From the NCBI RefSeq assembly GCF_039613825.1, contig NZ_CP154826.1, forward strand, positions 2,480,001 through 2,544,000: a stretch of 64,000 bases of DNA, read 5' to 3'. Positions within the stretch are counted from its first letter, which is position 1; each line of letters opens with the position of its first letter. The notes below the pieces were generated by a model. It did not search any database. It was not told where the DNA came from and saw only the letters and a program-made list of their open reading frames with translations. Both the position numbers and the translations under genes were made by a program. This DNA is from Diaminobutyricibacter sp. McL0608 (GTDB lineage Bacteria > Actinomycetota > Actinomycetes > Actinomycetales > Microbacteriaceae). Positions 1 to 8,664 of this stretch are shown piece by piece.

Positions 1-614
1 GTGCGCACCGCCAGGAGGTCGTCGCCCTTGATGTCGGCCGCCAGGATCTGCAGGCCCGCCGCGTGGGCCCGGCCCACCACATCCTCCAGGGTCGCTCCGA
101 CCGCGACCGGCACATGGAAGATCGAGCCGGTCGACGAACGCACGACCTTCGGATTGTAGAGATCGACCGTGCGTCCGGTCAGGATCACCGCATCCGCGCC
201 CGCAGAGTCGGCAGCGCGGATGATCGTTCCCGCGTTCCCCGGGTCGCGCACCTCCTCGAGGATCGCGACGAGCTTCGGCTCCCCCGACAGGATGTCGCGA
301 ATCGACGTCGGAAACTGGTGGCAGACGGCCACGAAACCCTGCGGGGTGACCGTGTCGGCCATCGTCTCCAGCACGTGTTCGGAGGCGAACTCCACATCGA
401 CGCCGGCATCGACCGCCGTCTGGGCGATGTCGGTGTACCGTTCGAGCGCCGTGGGAGTCGCATACAACTCGACGACGAGCTCCGGACGGAACGTCAACGC
501 CTCAGCGACAGCCTGCGGCCCTTCCAAAAGAAAGAGCCCGGTCTCAGACCGGGCTCCTCTTTTCGCCAGTTTCGCCACGGCTCGAACGCGCGGTGAGCGC
601 GGGTTATCAAGCAT
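1..614 (-). CDS. TrmH/SpoU-family RNA 2'-O-methyltransferase, 3' end outside window
   Basis: The product should transfer a methyl group from S-adenosylmethionine to a ribose 2'-hydroxyl in rRNA or tRNA. The first 204 codons are visible, starting at ATG 614. The N-terminal substrate-binding part carries the family's FLLEGP signature near residue 30, and the SPOUT core begins with EEVRDPGNAGTIIRAADSAG near residue 115. The catalytic C-terminus lies beyond position 1. It follows rplT by 36 nt on the same strand, a common actinobacterial arrangement. A terminator-like hairpin sits within its first 30 codons. I see only a weak ribosome binding site. Which nucleotide it modifies cannot be told from this part. 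Confidence 0.88.
   Translation of the reverse strand, partial: MLDNPRSPRVRAVAKLAKRGARSETGLFLLEGPQAVAEALTFRPELVVELYATPTALERYTDIAQTAVDAGVDVEFASEHVLETMADTVTPQGFVAVCHQFPTSIRDILSGEPKLVAILEEVRDPGNAGTIIRAADSAGADAVILTGRTVDLYNPKVVRSSTGSIFHVPVAVGATLEDVVGRAHAAGLQILAADIKGDDLLAVR
521..556 (-). terminator. Intrinsic-terminator-like hairpin inside the methylase gene
   Basis: Read on the minus strand, positions 556-534 form an 11-bp perfect stem (GAGCCCGGTCT / AGACCGGGCTC) around a single base, followed by TTTCTTTT. This is the classic shape of a Rho-independent terminator. It lies downstream of infC-rpmI-rplT but 58-81 nt inside the next gene, so it could limit read-through into the methylase. The plus strand side also has CTCTTTT after the stem, so it may work in both directions. 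Confidence 0.6.
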
Positions 615-650
615 GGCACCAGCCTATATGCGGTGACTGCAGTGCAGTGG

Positions 651-1040
651 CTACGCAGCCGCAGCCTTCGGCGCCGACGTGTCGGCGGGAAGCGCCTTCC
701 TGGCCGTCTCGACGAGGGCCGCGAACGTGGCGGGCTCGTTGACAGCAAGCTCGGCGAGGATGCGACGGTCGACCTCGACACCGGCGAGACCCAGACCCTG
801 GATCAGGCGGTTGTAGGTGAGGCCGTTCGCGCGGCTCGCGGCGTTGATGCGCTGGATCCACAGACGACGGAAGTCGCCCTTGCGCGCACGGCGGTCACGG
901 TAGCTGTAGACCAGCGAGTGGGTGACCTGCTCCTTGGCCTTGCGGTACAGGCGCGACCGCTGACCGCGGTAGCCCTCGGCGCGCTCGAGGATGACCCGAC
1001 GCTTCTTGTGGGCGTTGACAGCCCTCTTTACTCTTGCCAT
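651..1040 (-). CDS. rplT: 50S ribosomal protein L20
   Basis: L20 binds 23S rRNA early in assembly of the large ribosomal subunit. The 129-residue product starts [15 protein letters not shown] and keeps the family core ([20 protein letters not shown], then [16 protein letters not shown]). Length is close to the usual 115-130, with a short Ala/Pro-rich tail of about ten residues at the C-terminus. It is the third gene of infC-rpmI-rplT, 28 nt after rpmI. The start ATG at 1040 is fixed by the universally conserved N-terminus. Confidence 0.98.
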   Translation of the reverse strand: MARVKRAVNAHKKRRVILERAEGYRGQRSRLYRKAKEQVTHSLVYSYRDRRARKGDFRRLWIQRINAASRANGLTYNRLIQGLGLAGVEVDRRILAELAVNEPATFAALVETARKALPADTSAPKAAAA

Positions 1041-1068
1041 TTTCTTGTTTTCCTAACGTCGGGCGGCG

Positions 1069-1263
1069 TTACTTGCCGAGCATCTTCTTGATGACCTTGG
1101 CGTCGACTGGAGCGAGCACCTGGTCCTGGTTGAGACGGCGAGTGCGACGGCTGGACTTCAGCTCCAGGTGGTGGCGCATACCGGACTGCTGCTTCATGAC
1201 CTTGCCGCTACCGGTCAGCTTGAAGCGCTTCTTCGCCCCGGAATGGGTCTTCTGCTTGGGCAT
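1069..1263 (-). CDS. rpmI: 50S ribosomal protein L35
   Basis: L35 is a small, very basic protein of the large ribosomal subunit. The 64 residues begin [15 protein letters not shown] and include the conserved [14 protein letters not shown] stretch. Its ATG shares one base with the infC stop codon (TAATG at 1265-1261), so it is probably translated by ribosomes finishing infC. This tight coupling is usual for infC-rpmI-rplT operons. Confidence 0.98.
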   Translation of the reverse strand: MPKQKTHSGAKKRFKLTGSGKVMKQQSGMRHHLELKSSRRTRRLNQDQVLAPVDAKVIKKMLGK

Positions 1264-1922
1264 TATTTCTCCTCGTTCGTCGCAGGCGTAGCCGGCGAAC
1301 TCTCTTCGTCCTGCGCAGAAGGCTCTGCGGCAGCAGCCGATTCGTCCGCGGAGCTGTGGGCCCGCGCCTTCGAAGCGGCACGTTGTGCGTTGGCCTCGGC
1401 CTTGGCCTCTGACTTGTTCTTCAGAGGGCCGATGACCATGACCATGTTTCGACCGTCGATGGTCGGCGTCGATTCGACAGAACCGAACTCCGCGACATCT
1501 TCGGCAAATCTCTGGAGCAAGCGCACGCCCTGCTCTGGGCGGGACTGCTCACGGCCGCGGAACAGGATCATGGCTTTGACCTTGTCACCGGCCTTGAGGA
1601 AGCCCTCGGCGCGCTTGCGCTTGGTTTCGTAGTCGTGCTTGTCGATCTTGAGGCGGAAACGAACCTCTTTCAGGATCGTGTTCGCCTGGTTGCGCCGGGC
1701 CTCCTTGGCCTTCTGCGCAGCCTCGTACTTGAACTTGCCGTAATCCATGATCTTCGCGACAGGCGGCTTGGAGTTGGGAGCAACCTCAACCAGGTCCAGA
1801 TCGGCTTCCTGCGCGAGACGAAGGGCGACCTCGATTTTCACGACGCCGACCTGCTCACCGCTGGGGCCGACGAGACGAACTTCGGGGACGCGGATACGGT
1901 CATTGGTACGGGGATCGCTGAT
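1263..1922 (-). CDS. infC: Translation initiation factor IF-3, rare ATC start
   Basis: IF-3 binds the 30S subunit, prevents premature 50S joining and checks the start codon and initiator tRNA. From the ATC at 1922 the protein has 219 residues and opens [19 protein letters not shown], which is the conserved N-terminus of actinobacterial IF-3. No ATG, GTG or TTG covers that part: the first standard start in frame is GTG 1841, which would cut off 27 conserved residues. A strong AGAGGAGA ribosome site lies six bases before the ATC. Use of a poor start codon by infC is known in E. coli (AUU), where IF-3 represses its own synthesis by rejecting it. The last 45 residues are an Ala/Ser/Glu-rich tail. 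Confidence 0.95.
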   Translation of the reverse strand: MSDPRTNDRIRVPEVRLVGPSGEQVGVVKIEVALRLAQEADLDLVEVAPNSKPPVAKIMDYGKFKYEAAQKAKEARRNQANTILKEVRFRLKIDKHDYETKRKRAEGFLKAGDKVKAMILFRGREQSRPEQGVRLLQRFAEDVAEFGSVESTPTIDGRNMVMVIGPLKNKSEAKAEANAQRAASKARAHSSADESAAAAEPSAQDEESSPATPATNEEK

Positions 1923-1927
1923 GCGTT

Positions 1928-1935
1928 TCTCCTCT
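1928..1935 (-). promoter_or_regulatory. Ribosome binding site that decides the infC start
   Basis: The minus strand reads AGAGGAGA here, six bases before ATC 1922. No comparable site precedes GTG 1841. This placement, with the conserved protein sequence between the two, supports initiation at ATC. Confidence 0.85.
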
Positions 1936-2012
1936 GATCAAAGCGATGCTTTCGGCCACGATCTCGTCGGGTGACGAAAGCGGCGAAGAGGAAATTCACG
2001 CACCACGAGCAC

Positions 2013-2030
2013 CTGCGAAATAATTCGCAG
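2013..2030 (-). promoter_or_regulatory. Small hairpin in the infC leader
   Basis: CTGCGAA / TTCGCAG form a 7-bp stem with a four-base loop about 90 nt upstream of the infC start. A second pair of arms (GCACCC / GGGTGC) lies at 2041-2068. The 266-nt divergent gap 1923-2188 must hold the promoters of infC and the DUF1844 gene, but I could not place either with confidence. A role in ribosomal-protein feedback is possible but not shown. Confidence 0.35.
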
Positions 2031-2188
2031 GCCTGGTACGGCACCCTTGCTACCCTCGCGCTGGGTGCGCGACGGCGGAGTGCGAACAACCCGGTAACCT
2101 AGTAGCGGTCAAGCGCGGGTGGGAGAATCTCCACTTTCGTACCGAGACAGAAGCCTCGGAGCCCGAACGATTCTAACAGAGGAAATCA

Positions 2189-2551
2189 GTGAGCGACAGT
2201 TACACCCCTGAGGACGCCGACGCCTACGTCGACGAGGCCGTGCGAGACATCGCGGACGTCCCTGCTGTCGAGGTCATCACCACCACTGCAGTGCACCTCA
2301 TGAGCGCCGCCGCGGTCAAGTGCGGGCTTGCCGACGACCCGTCGACGCAGACGGACCTGGACGAGGCGCGCAAGCTGATCGACGCGCTCGCGGGGCTGGT
2401 GACGGCCAGCGCTCCGCACATCGGCGACCAGCACGCGCGAAGCCTCCGCGATGGGCTCCGTTCGCTGCAGCTGGCCTTCCGCGAGGCCTCCCCCATCCCC
2501 GACGAGATCGGCAAAGGCCCGGGCGAGAAATGGACCGGCCCGGTCAACTGA
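2189..2551 (+). CDS. DUF1844 family protein
   Basis: This 120-residue protein of unknown function starts at GTG 2189 with AGAGGA a few bases upstream. It is acidic and mostly helical, with the family-like segment VEVITTTAVHLMSAAAVKCGL near residues 27-47 followed by the DLDEARKLIDALAGL helix. It has no signal peptide or membrane segment. The gene is divergent from infC, an arrangement I know from many actinobacteria, which hints at a link to translation but proves nothing. Confidence 0.85.
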   Translation: MSDSYTPEDADAYVDEAVRDIADVPAVEVITTTAVHLMSAAAVKCGLADDPSTQTDLDEARKLIDALAGLVTASAPHIGDQHARSLRDGLRSLQLAFREASPIPDEIGKGPGEKWTGPVN

Positions 2552-2557
2552 GCTCTC

Positions 2558-2646
2558 TGGCTGCGCCGGTCCCCGCCCGGCGCAGCGTGGCTTCGCTGTG
2601 CCTATTGGCTGCGCCGGTCCCCGCCCGGCGCAGCGTGGCTTCGCTG
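2558..2646. repeat. Exact 41-bp tandem repeat between convergent genes
   Basis: The same 41 bases occur at 2558-2598 and 2606-2646, a period of 48. Each unit holds a GC-rich inverted pair (CTGCGCCGG ... CCGGCGCAG), so each can fold as a hairpin. The block lies between the stop codons of the convergent DUF1844 and decarboxylase genes, where a repeated hairpin could end transcription from both sides. Confidence 0.85.
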
Positions 2647-2648
2647 CG

Positions 2649-2750
2649 GCCCGGCGCGACGGCCCTTCGCTTCGCTGCTACCGGACGTTGATCGCAGCCA
2701 AAGCTGTGCGGACGGGCCCGGCGCGACCGCCCTTCGCTGCGCGCTACCGG
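2649..2750. repeat. Diverged 36-bp repeat pair running into the decarboxylase stop
   Basis: Positions 2649-2684 and 2716-2750 are near copies, both starting GCCCGGCGCGAC and ending GCTACCGG. The second copy overlaps the last codons and stop of the minus-strand decarboxylase gene at 2744. The unit is also related in style to the repeat at 2558-2646, so the whole gap appears to be built from short GC-rich modules. Confidence 0.75.
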
Positions 2751-4123
2751 GGGTTGACCGCGGTGAGGGCGGTGCGGACGGCGGCGATGGTGCGGGCGAC
2801 CGCGATCTCGTCGGTCGCCCAGTTGCTGACCGAGAAGCGGAGCACCGCGCGGTCCCTCCAGCGGGACGGCGAGGCGAAGACCGACCCCTCGGCCTGCAGC
2901 GCCGCGGCCAGGCCTGCGATCTCATCGTCGTCGTCCAGGGCCAGGCAGACCTGCGTGAACACGACATCGTTGAGGATGGTCACTCCGGGCAGCTCTGCAA
3001 GACCACGCGCGAGGGCTGCAGCGCTGTCCCCGAGCCGCTGGACGAGCGCATCCACGCCGTGCCGCCCGAGCCAGGCGAGGGTCGCCCAGACCGGAACACC
3101 GCGGGCGCGCCTCGACATCTCCGGGACCTTCTCGTACGGATCGAAGCCCTCGGCTGGACGCGGCAGATATGCGGCATGGATGCTGAACGCACCGTTCATC
3201 GCGACAGGGTCGGCGACGATCGCGATGCCGCAGTCGTAGGGGACGTTCAGGGTCTTGTGCGCATCCGTCGCCCACGAATCCGCAGCCTCGTAGCCGCTCG
3301 TCAGGTGGCGGAGACGGGACGCGGCGCCCGCCCACAAGCCGAACGCGCCGTCCACATGCACCCACGCACCCGCTTCGTGCGCGACCGCGATCGCGCCTTC
3401 GAAATCGTCGAACGCTCCCGAGTGCAGATTGCCGGCCTGCAGGGCGACGATCGCCGGGCCCTCGCCCGCCGCCAGGGTCTCGCGCAACAGGTCGACGCGG
3501 ATGCGCCCCTGCTCATCCGACGGAACGGTCACGGGCTGCCCGAGACCGGCGTAGCGCGCCGCCAGGTCGACCGACGTGTGACGTTCGGCACCCGCGATGA
3601 AGCGGATGCGCGGGCCGCCCGCCAGACCGTCACGGTTCACATCCCATCCCGCCGCGCGCAGCACCTGGGTGCGCCCGGCGATGAGCCCGACCATGTTCGC
3701 GGTCGTAGCTCCGGTCACGAAGCCGACGTCGGCCGTCGACGGCAGCCCGAGCAGGTCCAGCAGCCAGTCCCCTGCGACTTCCTCGGCACCGACGACGCCG
3801 GGGGTGGCATCGCGCATCCCTGCGTTCTGGTCCCAGGCTGAGACGAGCCAGTCGGCACCGAGTGCGACCGGAAAGGTGCCGCCCATCACCCAGCCGTAGA
3901 ACCGCGACGACTGGATGCCCATCAGGCCCGGTTCGACGGCACCGGTCAGCCGCTCCAGCACGGCATCCGGATCGGCGCCATCCTCGGGAAGCCGCTCGCC
4001 GAGCTGCTCGCGCACCTCGCCGATGCGCTCAGCCGGCGGGATCGGACGCTCCTCGAAACCGTGCAGCCAGGCTTTGGCGGTGGCCGCCGTCCGGTCGATT
4101 ATGTCGTCGTAGTCTGCGTGCAT
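2744..4123 (-). CDS. PLP-dependent group II decarboxylase / aminotransferase-fold enzyme
   Basis: The 459-residue product belongs to the pyridoxal-dependent decarboxylase group (aromatic-L-amino-acid and glutamate decarboxylase type). The cofactor lysine is Lys290 in SWATDAHKTLNVPYDCG, the ring-stacking region has the ERHTSVDLA helix, and Asp258 in WVHVDGAFG should bind the pyridine nitrogen. The N-terminal segment SRFYGWVMGGTFP is typical of the family. I chose ATG 4123 because MHADYDD fits the family N-terminus; a GTG at 4159 would add 12 unrelated residues. The substrate cannot be inferred. It stands alone, with the repeat block behind it. Confidence 0.85.
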   Translation of the reverse strand: MHADYDDIIDRTAATAKAWLHGFEERPIPPAERIGEVREQLGERLPEDGADPDAVLERLTGAVEPGLMGIQSSRFYGWVMGGTFPVALGADWLVSAWDQNAGMRDATPGVVGAEEVAGDWLLDLLGLPSTADVGFVTGATTANMVGLIAGRTQVLRAAGWDVNRDGLAGGPRIRFIAGAERHTSVDLAARYAGLGQPVTVPSDEQGRIRVDLLRETLAAGEGPAIVALQAGNLHSGAFDDFEGAIAVAHEAGAWVHVDGAFGLWAGAASRLRHLTSGYEAADSWATDAHKTLNVPYDCGIAIVADPVAMNGAFSIHAAYLPRPAEGFDPYEKVPEMSRRARGVPVWATLAWLGRHGVDALVQRLGDSAAALARGLAELPGVTILNDVVFTQVCLALDDDDEIAGLAAALQAEGSVFASPSRWRDRAVLRFSVSNWATDEIAVARTIAAVRTALTAVNPR

Positions 4124-4206
4124 CAGCGCACCCGCTTCCGTGCGCCGAGCGCACAGCACCGATTGTCCTACCGGCCGCCCAGTGGGGTCAACGCGCGGCC
4201 ACGGGG

Positions 4207-4986
4207 TCAGGCGGATGCGGCGAGCTCGACGCGCAGGGAGTCCACGCGGGTGGCGATCACGTCATCGGCCGCCCAGCGCTGCGCGAGACGGCCGAGCACG
4301 GTGTCGAGTTCTTCCCGGGTCAGGCCCTGGGCCAGTTCCAGCCGGACGACGAGATCTTCGCCCGCGAGGCGCGCATCCGGGTCACCCGATCGCAGCGAGA
4401 GGTCGTGGACGCCGAGCTCGGAACCGATCGATGCGGTGAAAGCCGAGAACACCTCCGGGTCGAGATGGGAGGGAAGCCACGGCTGCGACTGCGCGATCGC
4501 CCACAGGGCCGGTCGGCGGAAGACGAACTCCGTGTCGGACAGAGGATCGAGCACGACGAGATCTGTCTGCTCACCTGCCGCCGCCAATGCGACACGAGCT
4601 CCGTCGGCCGGTACCGGCCTGGCCTTCGGATTCCAGCGCTGCATCGCCTGCACCGACGAGAACACGGGCAGTACCGTCCTGCCGTCCGGCCCTTCCACGG
4701 TCACGATGGCGAGCTCCTGCGATTTGTCCACCAGGTGCCCGGCTTCCGTCACACCCGTTTCACCGAGCTGGGCGACGAGCGGGATGAGCAGACGCACGTG
4801 GCGCACGGCGTCGACCACCACATCCGCTGTCGCTTCTCCCGATCGGAAGCGCTCGATCGACTGGATGAGCTCAGGCGGAGCCGAACCGTCATCCCCACCG
4901 AAGGTGCTCGGATCGAACTGGCGGCCCGCCCACGGCTGCCCCGCCGAGTCGGCGAGATGGCGGTGGTCGTCAGTCTCCGGCGACAT
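4207..4986 (-). CDS. SseB family protein
   Basis: This 259-residue protein belongs to the SseB family, whose N-terminal domain is of unknown biochemical role (in enterobacteria the name comes from serine sensitivity enhancer). The middle segment [26 protein letters not shown] is the recognisable family core. The C-terminal half resembles the companion domain with repeated helices. The ATG at 4986 overlaps the 3' end of priA by 17 nt, so it is translationally coupled to the histidine genes. I see no membrane segment. In actinobacteria sseB often follows the his genes, which gives context but no function. Confidence 0.82.
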   Translation of the reverse strand: MSPETDDHRHLADSAGQPWAGRQFDPSTFGGDDGSAPPELIQSIERFRSGEATADVVVDAVRHVRLLIPLVAQLGETGVTEAGHLVDKSQELAIVTVEGPDGRTVLPVFSSVQAMQRWNPKARPVPADGARVALAAAGEQTDLVVLDPLSDTEFVFRRPALWAIAQSQPWLPSHLDPEVFSAFTASIGSELGVHDLSLRSGDPDARLAGEDLVVRLELAQGLTREELDTVLGRLAQRWAADDVIATRVDSLRVELAASA

Positions 4987-5716
4987 CCAGCGCCTCGGGC
5001 AGTGTGAATGCGCCTGCGTAGAGCGCCTTGCCGACGATGGCGCCCTCGAGGCCGTTCGGGACCAGCTCGCGGAGCGCAGCAATGTCGTCGAGGCTGGAGA
5101 TTCCGCCGGACGCCACGACCGGACGCTCAGTGCGCTCCATCACGTCGCGCAGAAGGTCGAGGTTCGGTCCCTTGAGCGTGCCGTCCTTCGTGACATCGGT
5201 GACGACGTAGCGCGCGCATCCTGCGTCTTCGAGGCGGTCGAGCACCTGCCAGAGGTCGCCGCCGTCCTGCGTCCAGCCGCGCGCCGCAAGGGTGGTTCCG
5301 CGCACGTCGAGCCCGACAGCGATCGCCTCACCGTACCGGCCGATGACGTTCGCTGCCCATTCCGGGTTCTCGAGCGCCGCCGTGCCGAGGTTGATCCTGG
5401 TTGCGCCGATGCCGAGTGCCGCCTCGAGCGAGGCGTCGTCGCGGATGCCGCCCGACAACTCGACGTTCACCCCCCGCACCTGGCGGATGACCTTCTTCAG
5501 GAGCGCGTAGTTGTTGCCGCGACCGAACGCGGCATCGAGGTCGACGAGGTGGATCCACTCCGCACCCTGGCCGGCCCAGTCCGCCGCAGCGTCGACAGGG
5601 TCGCCGTAGTTCGTCTCCGAACCCGCCTCGCCCTGGGTCAGCCGTACGGCTTTGCCGTCGGCCACATCGACCGCCGGAAGCAGCACGAGTCGGGGTGCGG
5701 TGTTGAATTCGCTCAT
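4970..5716 (-). CDS. priA: Phosphoribosyl isomerase A (HisA/PriA)
   Basis: This TIM-barrel enzyme converts ProFAR to PRFAR in histidine synthesis, and in actinobacteria the same protein usually also does the TrpF step of tryptophan synthesis. The 248 residues hold the two expected catalytic aspartates, Asp17 in [14 protein letters not shown] and Asp174 in [10 protein letters not shown], and the phosphate loop SGGIRDD. I start it at ATG 5716; a GTG at 5737 would add seven residues and overlap hisH. I name it PriA from lineage knowledge. Dual activity was not tested by anything in the sequence. Confidence 0.93.
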   Translation of the reverse strand: MSEFNTAPRLVLLPAVDVADGKAVRLTQGEAGSETNYGDPVDAAADWAGQGAEWIHLVDLDAAFGRGNNYALLKKVIRQVRGVNVELSGGIRDDASLEAALGIGATRINLGTAALENPEWAANVIGRYGEAIAVGLDVRGTTLAARGWTQDGGDLWQVLDRLEDAGCARYVVTDVTKDGTLKGPNLDLLRDVMERTERPVVASGGISSLDDIAALRELVPNGLEGAIVGKALYAGAFTLPEALDVAGD

Positions 5717-5726
5717 TTCGTAGCTT

Positions 5727-6377
5727 TCATGAATCACGGCCCTGGCGCAGAGTGCCGAGCCAGTTGTGGAGAAGACGGATGCCAGCCGCGCCCGACTTCT
5801 CGGGGTGGAACTGCGTCGCGCTCAGCGGGCCGTTCTCCACGGCGGCGATGAACCGCGACCCGTGTTCGCTCCACGTCACACGTGGCGCCGGGAAGGGCGG
5901 CATCACGTCGAGGGTCCACTGCTGCGCCGCATACGAGTGCACGAAGTAGAAGCGCTCGTCGCGGATGCCCTCGAACAGTGCCGAGTCCGCCGGCGCATCG
6001 ACGGTGTTCCAGCCCATGTGCGGCAGGACGTCCGCGTCGAGGATGTCGACTTCGCCGGGCCATTCGCCGAGACCCGGAGAATCGTTCCCCCGCTCGACTC
6101 CGTGCTCGAACAGGATCTGCATCCCGACGCAGATGCCGAGCACCGGCCGTCCCCCGGCGAGCCGACGGTCGACGATCTCGTCGCCGTGGGACGCGCGCAA
6201 TGCTTCGGCGACCGCTTTGAAGGCGCCGACGCCGGGCACGACGAGACCGTCAGCGGCCTGCGCCTTCGCACGATCGCCGGTCAGTTCGACATCGGCGCCG
6301 GCGGCCTCGAGCGCTTTCGCGGCCGAGTGCACATTGCCCGTTCCGTAGTCGAAGACGACGACCGACGGTCGGGTCAC
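5727..6377 (-). CDS. hisH: Imidazole glycerol phosphate synthase, glutaminase subunit
   Basis: HisH releases ammonia from glutamine and feeds it to HisF. The 216-residue protein has the class I amidotransferase triad: Cys83 in LGICVGMQ, His191 and Glu193 in TQFHPEKSG. The first strand reads [18 protein letters not shown] as expected. Its ATG overlaps the hisB stop by four bases. The partner hisF is not in this part of the operon and must be elsewhere. Confidence 0.97.
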   Translation of the reverse strand: MTRPSVVVFDYGTGNVHSAAKALEAAGADVELTGDRAKAQAADGLVVPGVGAFKAVAEALRASHGDEIVDRRLAGGRPVLGICVGMQILFEHGVERGNDSPGLGEWPGEVDILDADVLPHMGWNTVDAPADSALFEGIRDERFYFVHSYAAQQWTLDVMPPFPAPRVTWSEHGSRFIAAVENGPLSATQFHPEKSGAAGIRLLHNWLGTLRQGRDS

Positions 6378-6976
6378 AGCGCGCCCTTCGTCGACGGGAT
6401 GCCCGAGACGAGCGGGTCGAGCGCTTTCGCCTGGCGGAATGCGCGCGCGAAGGCCTTGAACTCGGCCTCGGCGATGTGGTGCGGGTCGCGGCCGCCGAGA
6501 ACGGTGATGTGCGTCGTGAGCGCGGCGTTGAAGGTGATCGCCTCGAACACGTGACGCACCATGGAACCGGTGAAATGGCCGCCGATGAGGTGGTATTCGA
6601 AGCCTGCAGGCTCACCGGTGTGCACCAGGTACGGACGGCCGGAGATGTCGACGACGGCCTGCACGAGCGCTTCGTCGAGCGGCACGAGGGCGTCGCCGAA
6701 CCGCGAGATCCCCGACTTGTCGCCGAGCGCGGAACGGATGGCCTGGCCGAGCACGATGCCGATGTCTTCGACCGTGTGGTGCACGTCGATCTCGACGTCG
6801 CCGCTGGCGCGGACCGTCAGGTCGGTGAGGGAGTGCTTCGCGAACGCGGTCAGCAGGTGGTCGAAGAAGGGCACGGACGACTGCACGTCGGCGATGCCCT
6901 TCCCGTCGAGGTCGACGGTGAGCTGGATGCTCGACTCGCTCGTCTCCCGCTGGATCGTGGCCGTGCGATTGGTCAT
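6374..6976 (-). CDS. hisB: Imidazoleglycerol-phosphate dehydratase
   Basis: HisB removes water from imidazole glycerol phosphate, the sixth step of histidine synthesis. The 200-residue single-domain form lacks the phosphatase domain found in enterobacteria. Both metal-binding signatures are present: [11 protein letters not shown] and [16 protein letters not shown]. It overlaps hisC upstream by four bases and hisH downstream by four, so the three are co-translated. Confidence 0.97.
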   Translation of the reverse strand: MTNRTATIQRETSESSIQLTVDLDGKGIADVQSSVPFFDHLLTAFAKHSLTDLTVRASGDVEIDVHHTVEDIGIVLGQAIRSALGDKSGISRFGDALVPLDEALVQAVVDISGRPYLVHTGEPAGFEYHLIGGHFTGSMVRHVFEAITFNAALTTHITVLGGRDPHHIAEAEFKAFARAFRQAKALDPLVSGIPSTKGAL

Positions 6977-8091
6977 GACTGCGAGTTTAGTGTCGACGCG
7001 GTGACGCCCTCGTCTGTGTGACCGAGTGAGGCGAGCGCCGTCAGAAACGCCGTCGTCTCGGCCTCGGTGCCCGCGGTCACGCGCAGGTGGCCGGGGATTC
7101 CGACATCACGGATGAGGACTCCCTGGGCCAGGAGCGCCTGGAAGGTCGCGTGCGGGTCGCGCACACCGCCGAAGAGGACGAAGTTGCTCCCGCTGCGGTG
7201 CGGCTGGTACCCGAGCGCCGCGAGTTCGGTCACGAGCCGATCGCGCTGCGCGGAGATCTCGCCGACCATGGCGAGCATCTCGGCGGAGTGGGCGAGCGCT
7301 GCGATCGCCGCCGCCTGGGTGAGCGCGGACAGGTGATACGGGAGGCGCACCAGTCGGAGGGCGTCCGTGACGGCGGAGTCCGCGGCGAGGTAGCCGACCC
7401 GCGCCCCGGCGAAGGCGAAGGCCTTGCTCATCGTGCGCGAGACGAGCAGGCGTTCGCGTCCCGGCAGGAGCGTGAGGGCGGAGGGGCTCCCCGAAGGCAT
7501 GAACTCGGCGTACGCCTCGTCGACCACGACGATTCCCCGTGCCGCGTCATAGACAGCAGCGATCGTCTCGATCGAGAGCGGTGTGCCGGTCGGGTTGTTC
7601 GGGGCGCACAGGATCACGATGTCGGGGTCGACGCGGCGGATCTCTGCGACGGCTGTCTCGGCGCTGAGTTCGAAGTCATCGCCCCGGGGGCCCGCGATCC
7701 ATTGGGTTCCCGTGCCGGAAGCGAGGATCGAGTACATCGAATAGGTCGGCGCGAAGCCGAGCATGGTGCGCCCGGGTCCACCGAAGGCCTGCAGGATGTG
7801 CTGGATGACCTCGTTCGACCCGTTCGCCGCCCAGATCTGCGCAGAGGTCAGACCGTGCCCGAGATACCGGGCCAGGCTTTCGCGCAGCTCGACGAATTCG
7901 CGATCGGGATAGCGGTTGACCCCGTGGATCGCTTTGGCGACCGCGGCCACGATGTCTGCCGCCACGTCATCCGGAATCGGATGCGTGTTCTCATTCACGT
8001 TAAGCGCGACCGGAACGGTCTTCTGTGGTGCGCCGTACGGGGTCTTTCCCCGCAGGTCATCGCGAATAGGCAGATCAGAGAGGGAGGTCAC
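6973..8091 (-). CDS. hisC: Histidinol-phosphate aminotransferase
   Basis: HisC moves an amino group from glutamate to imidazole acetol phosphate using PLP. The 372 residues have the PLP lysine Lys223 in [17 protein letters not shown], Asp191 and Tyr194 in [10 protein letters not shown], and the [10 protein letters not shown] loop. Translation starts at GTG 8091. It is the first gene of this his cluster. Unlike many actinobacterial his operons there is no hisD before it; the LysM/lexA pair stands there instead. Confidence 0.95.
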   Translation of the reverse strand: MTSLSDLPIRDDLRGKTPYGAPQKTVPVALNVNENTHPIPDDVAADIVAAVAKAIHGVNRYPDREFVELRESLARYLGHGLTSAQIWAANGSNEVIQHILQAFGGPGRTMLGFAPTYSMYSILASGTGTQWIAGPRGDDFELSAETAVAEIRRVDPDIVILCAPNNPTGTPLSIETIAAVYDAARGIVVVDEAYAEFMPSGSPSALTLLPGRERLLVSRTMSKAFAFAGARVGYLAADSAVTDALRLVRLPYHLSALTQAAAIAALAHSAEMLAMVGEISAQRDRLVTELAALGYQPHRSGSNFVLFGGVRDPHATFQALLAQGVLIRDVGIPGHLRVTAGTEAETTAFLTALASLGHTDEGVTASTLNSQS

Positions 8092-8139
8092 CTACCCAAT
8101 GCTAATGCGGCAGGACTGCGCGTCTCCTCGTGCCAGTTC

Positions 8140-8523
8140 TCACTGCCCGGTGCTGTACTGCGCCGGAATCGCGATGCGCTGACCGGGTGTCACGACGGCC
8201 GACTGCAGCTGGTTCAGCGACACGATGTCAGCGATCACGTCGCGCGGATCTGCACTCGGCGCGACCTTCTCGGCGATGCTCCAGAGCGACTGGCCGGAGT
8301 GAACCGTCACGTAGGCGAACTGCGTGTGCGTGCTCGAGCCGGTCGCGATGGCGCCCCCGCCGTTGACGGCGAAGAGAAAGGCGCCCACCACCAAAGGAAC
8401 GGCCGCGAGCGTCGTGAGCACGGCACGACCACGCCGCGTGAGACGGAGGTGCGTGGACGGTTCACCGGCGGGGCGGGACGTCGCACCGGCGAAATGCGTC
8501 GGCATCTGAATCGCTGCAGTCAT
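8140..8523 (-). CDS. LysM-domain membrane protein, likely SOS cell-division inhibitor
   Basis: The 127-residue protein has a basic N-terminal cytosolic part, one membrane segment at about 35-53, and an external LysM domain at about 71-119 that should bind peptidoglycan. A small LysM protein divergent from lexA is a recurring theme: YneA in Bacillus and Rv2719c (ChiZ) in M. tuberculosis, both damage-induced. No hydrolase domain follows the LysM here, so a division-blocking role like YneA or DivS fits better than a wall hydrolase. ATG 8523 has CCAGGAGG upstream. A LexA box lies over the -10 of its promoter. Confidence 0.85.
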   Translation of the reverse strand: MTAAIQMPTHFAGATSRPAGEPSTHLRLTRRGRAVLTTLAAVPLVVGAFLFAVNGGGAIATGSSTHTQFAYVTVHSGQSLWSIAEKVAPSADPRDVIADIVSLNQLQSAVVTPGQRIAIPAQYSTGQ

Positions 8524-8590
8524 GGCCTGTCCTCCTGGGAGTATTCGCATCCGGCACTCGGCCGGGAGGGCCGGATGCGAAGCTATGTTC

Positions 8591-8621
8591 CGAATATATC
8601 TTCGAATGTCTGAAACTTCAA
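8591..8621 (-). promoter_or_regulatory. Promoter of the LysM gene overlapped by a LexA box
   Basis: The minus strand has a -35 TTGAAG at 8621-8616, a 17-base spacer and a -10 TATATT at 8598-8593. The sequence CGAAGATATATTCG at 8604-8591 covers the -10 and is nearly the same as the box before recA. LexA bound here should block RNA polymerase until DNA damage. Confidence 0.75.
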
Positions 8622-8664
8622 CCACTCCACAGGCACTGATTATGGGACGAATATCGCAACACAC

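Noticed and set aside
651-861. Overlapping minus-strand frames near rplT as small genes
   Set aside because: They lie in shifted frames of rplT and the methylase and show only Arg/Pro/Ser-rich low complexity.
1263-1841. Short infC beginning at GTG 1841
   Set aside because: It would drop 27 conserved N-terminal residues and has no ribosome site; ATC 1922 explains both.
4061-5851. A 596-codon open frame on the plus strand across sseB and priA
   Set aside because: It is a shadow of two certain minus-strand genes and has no start site or domain. The same applies to long plus-strand frames at 13193-14728 and 18752-20434.
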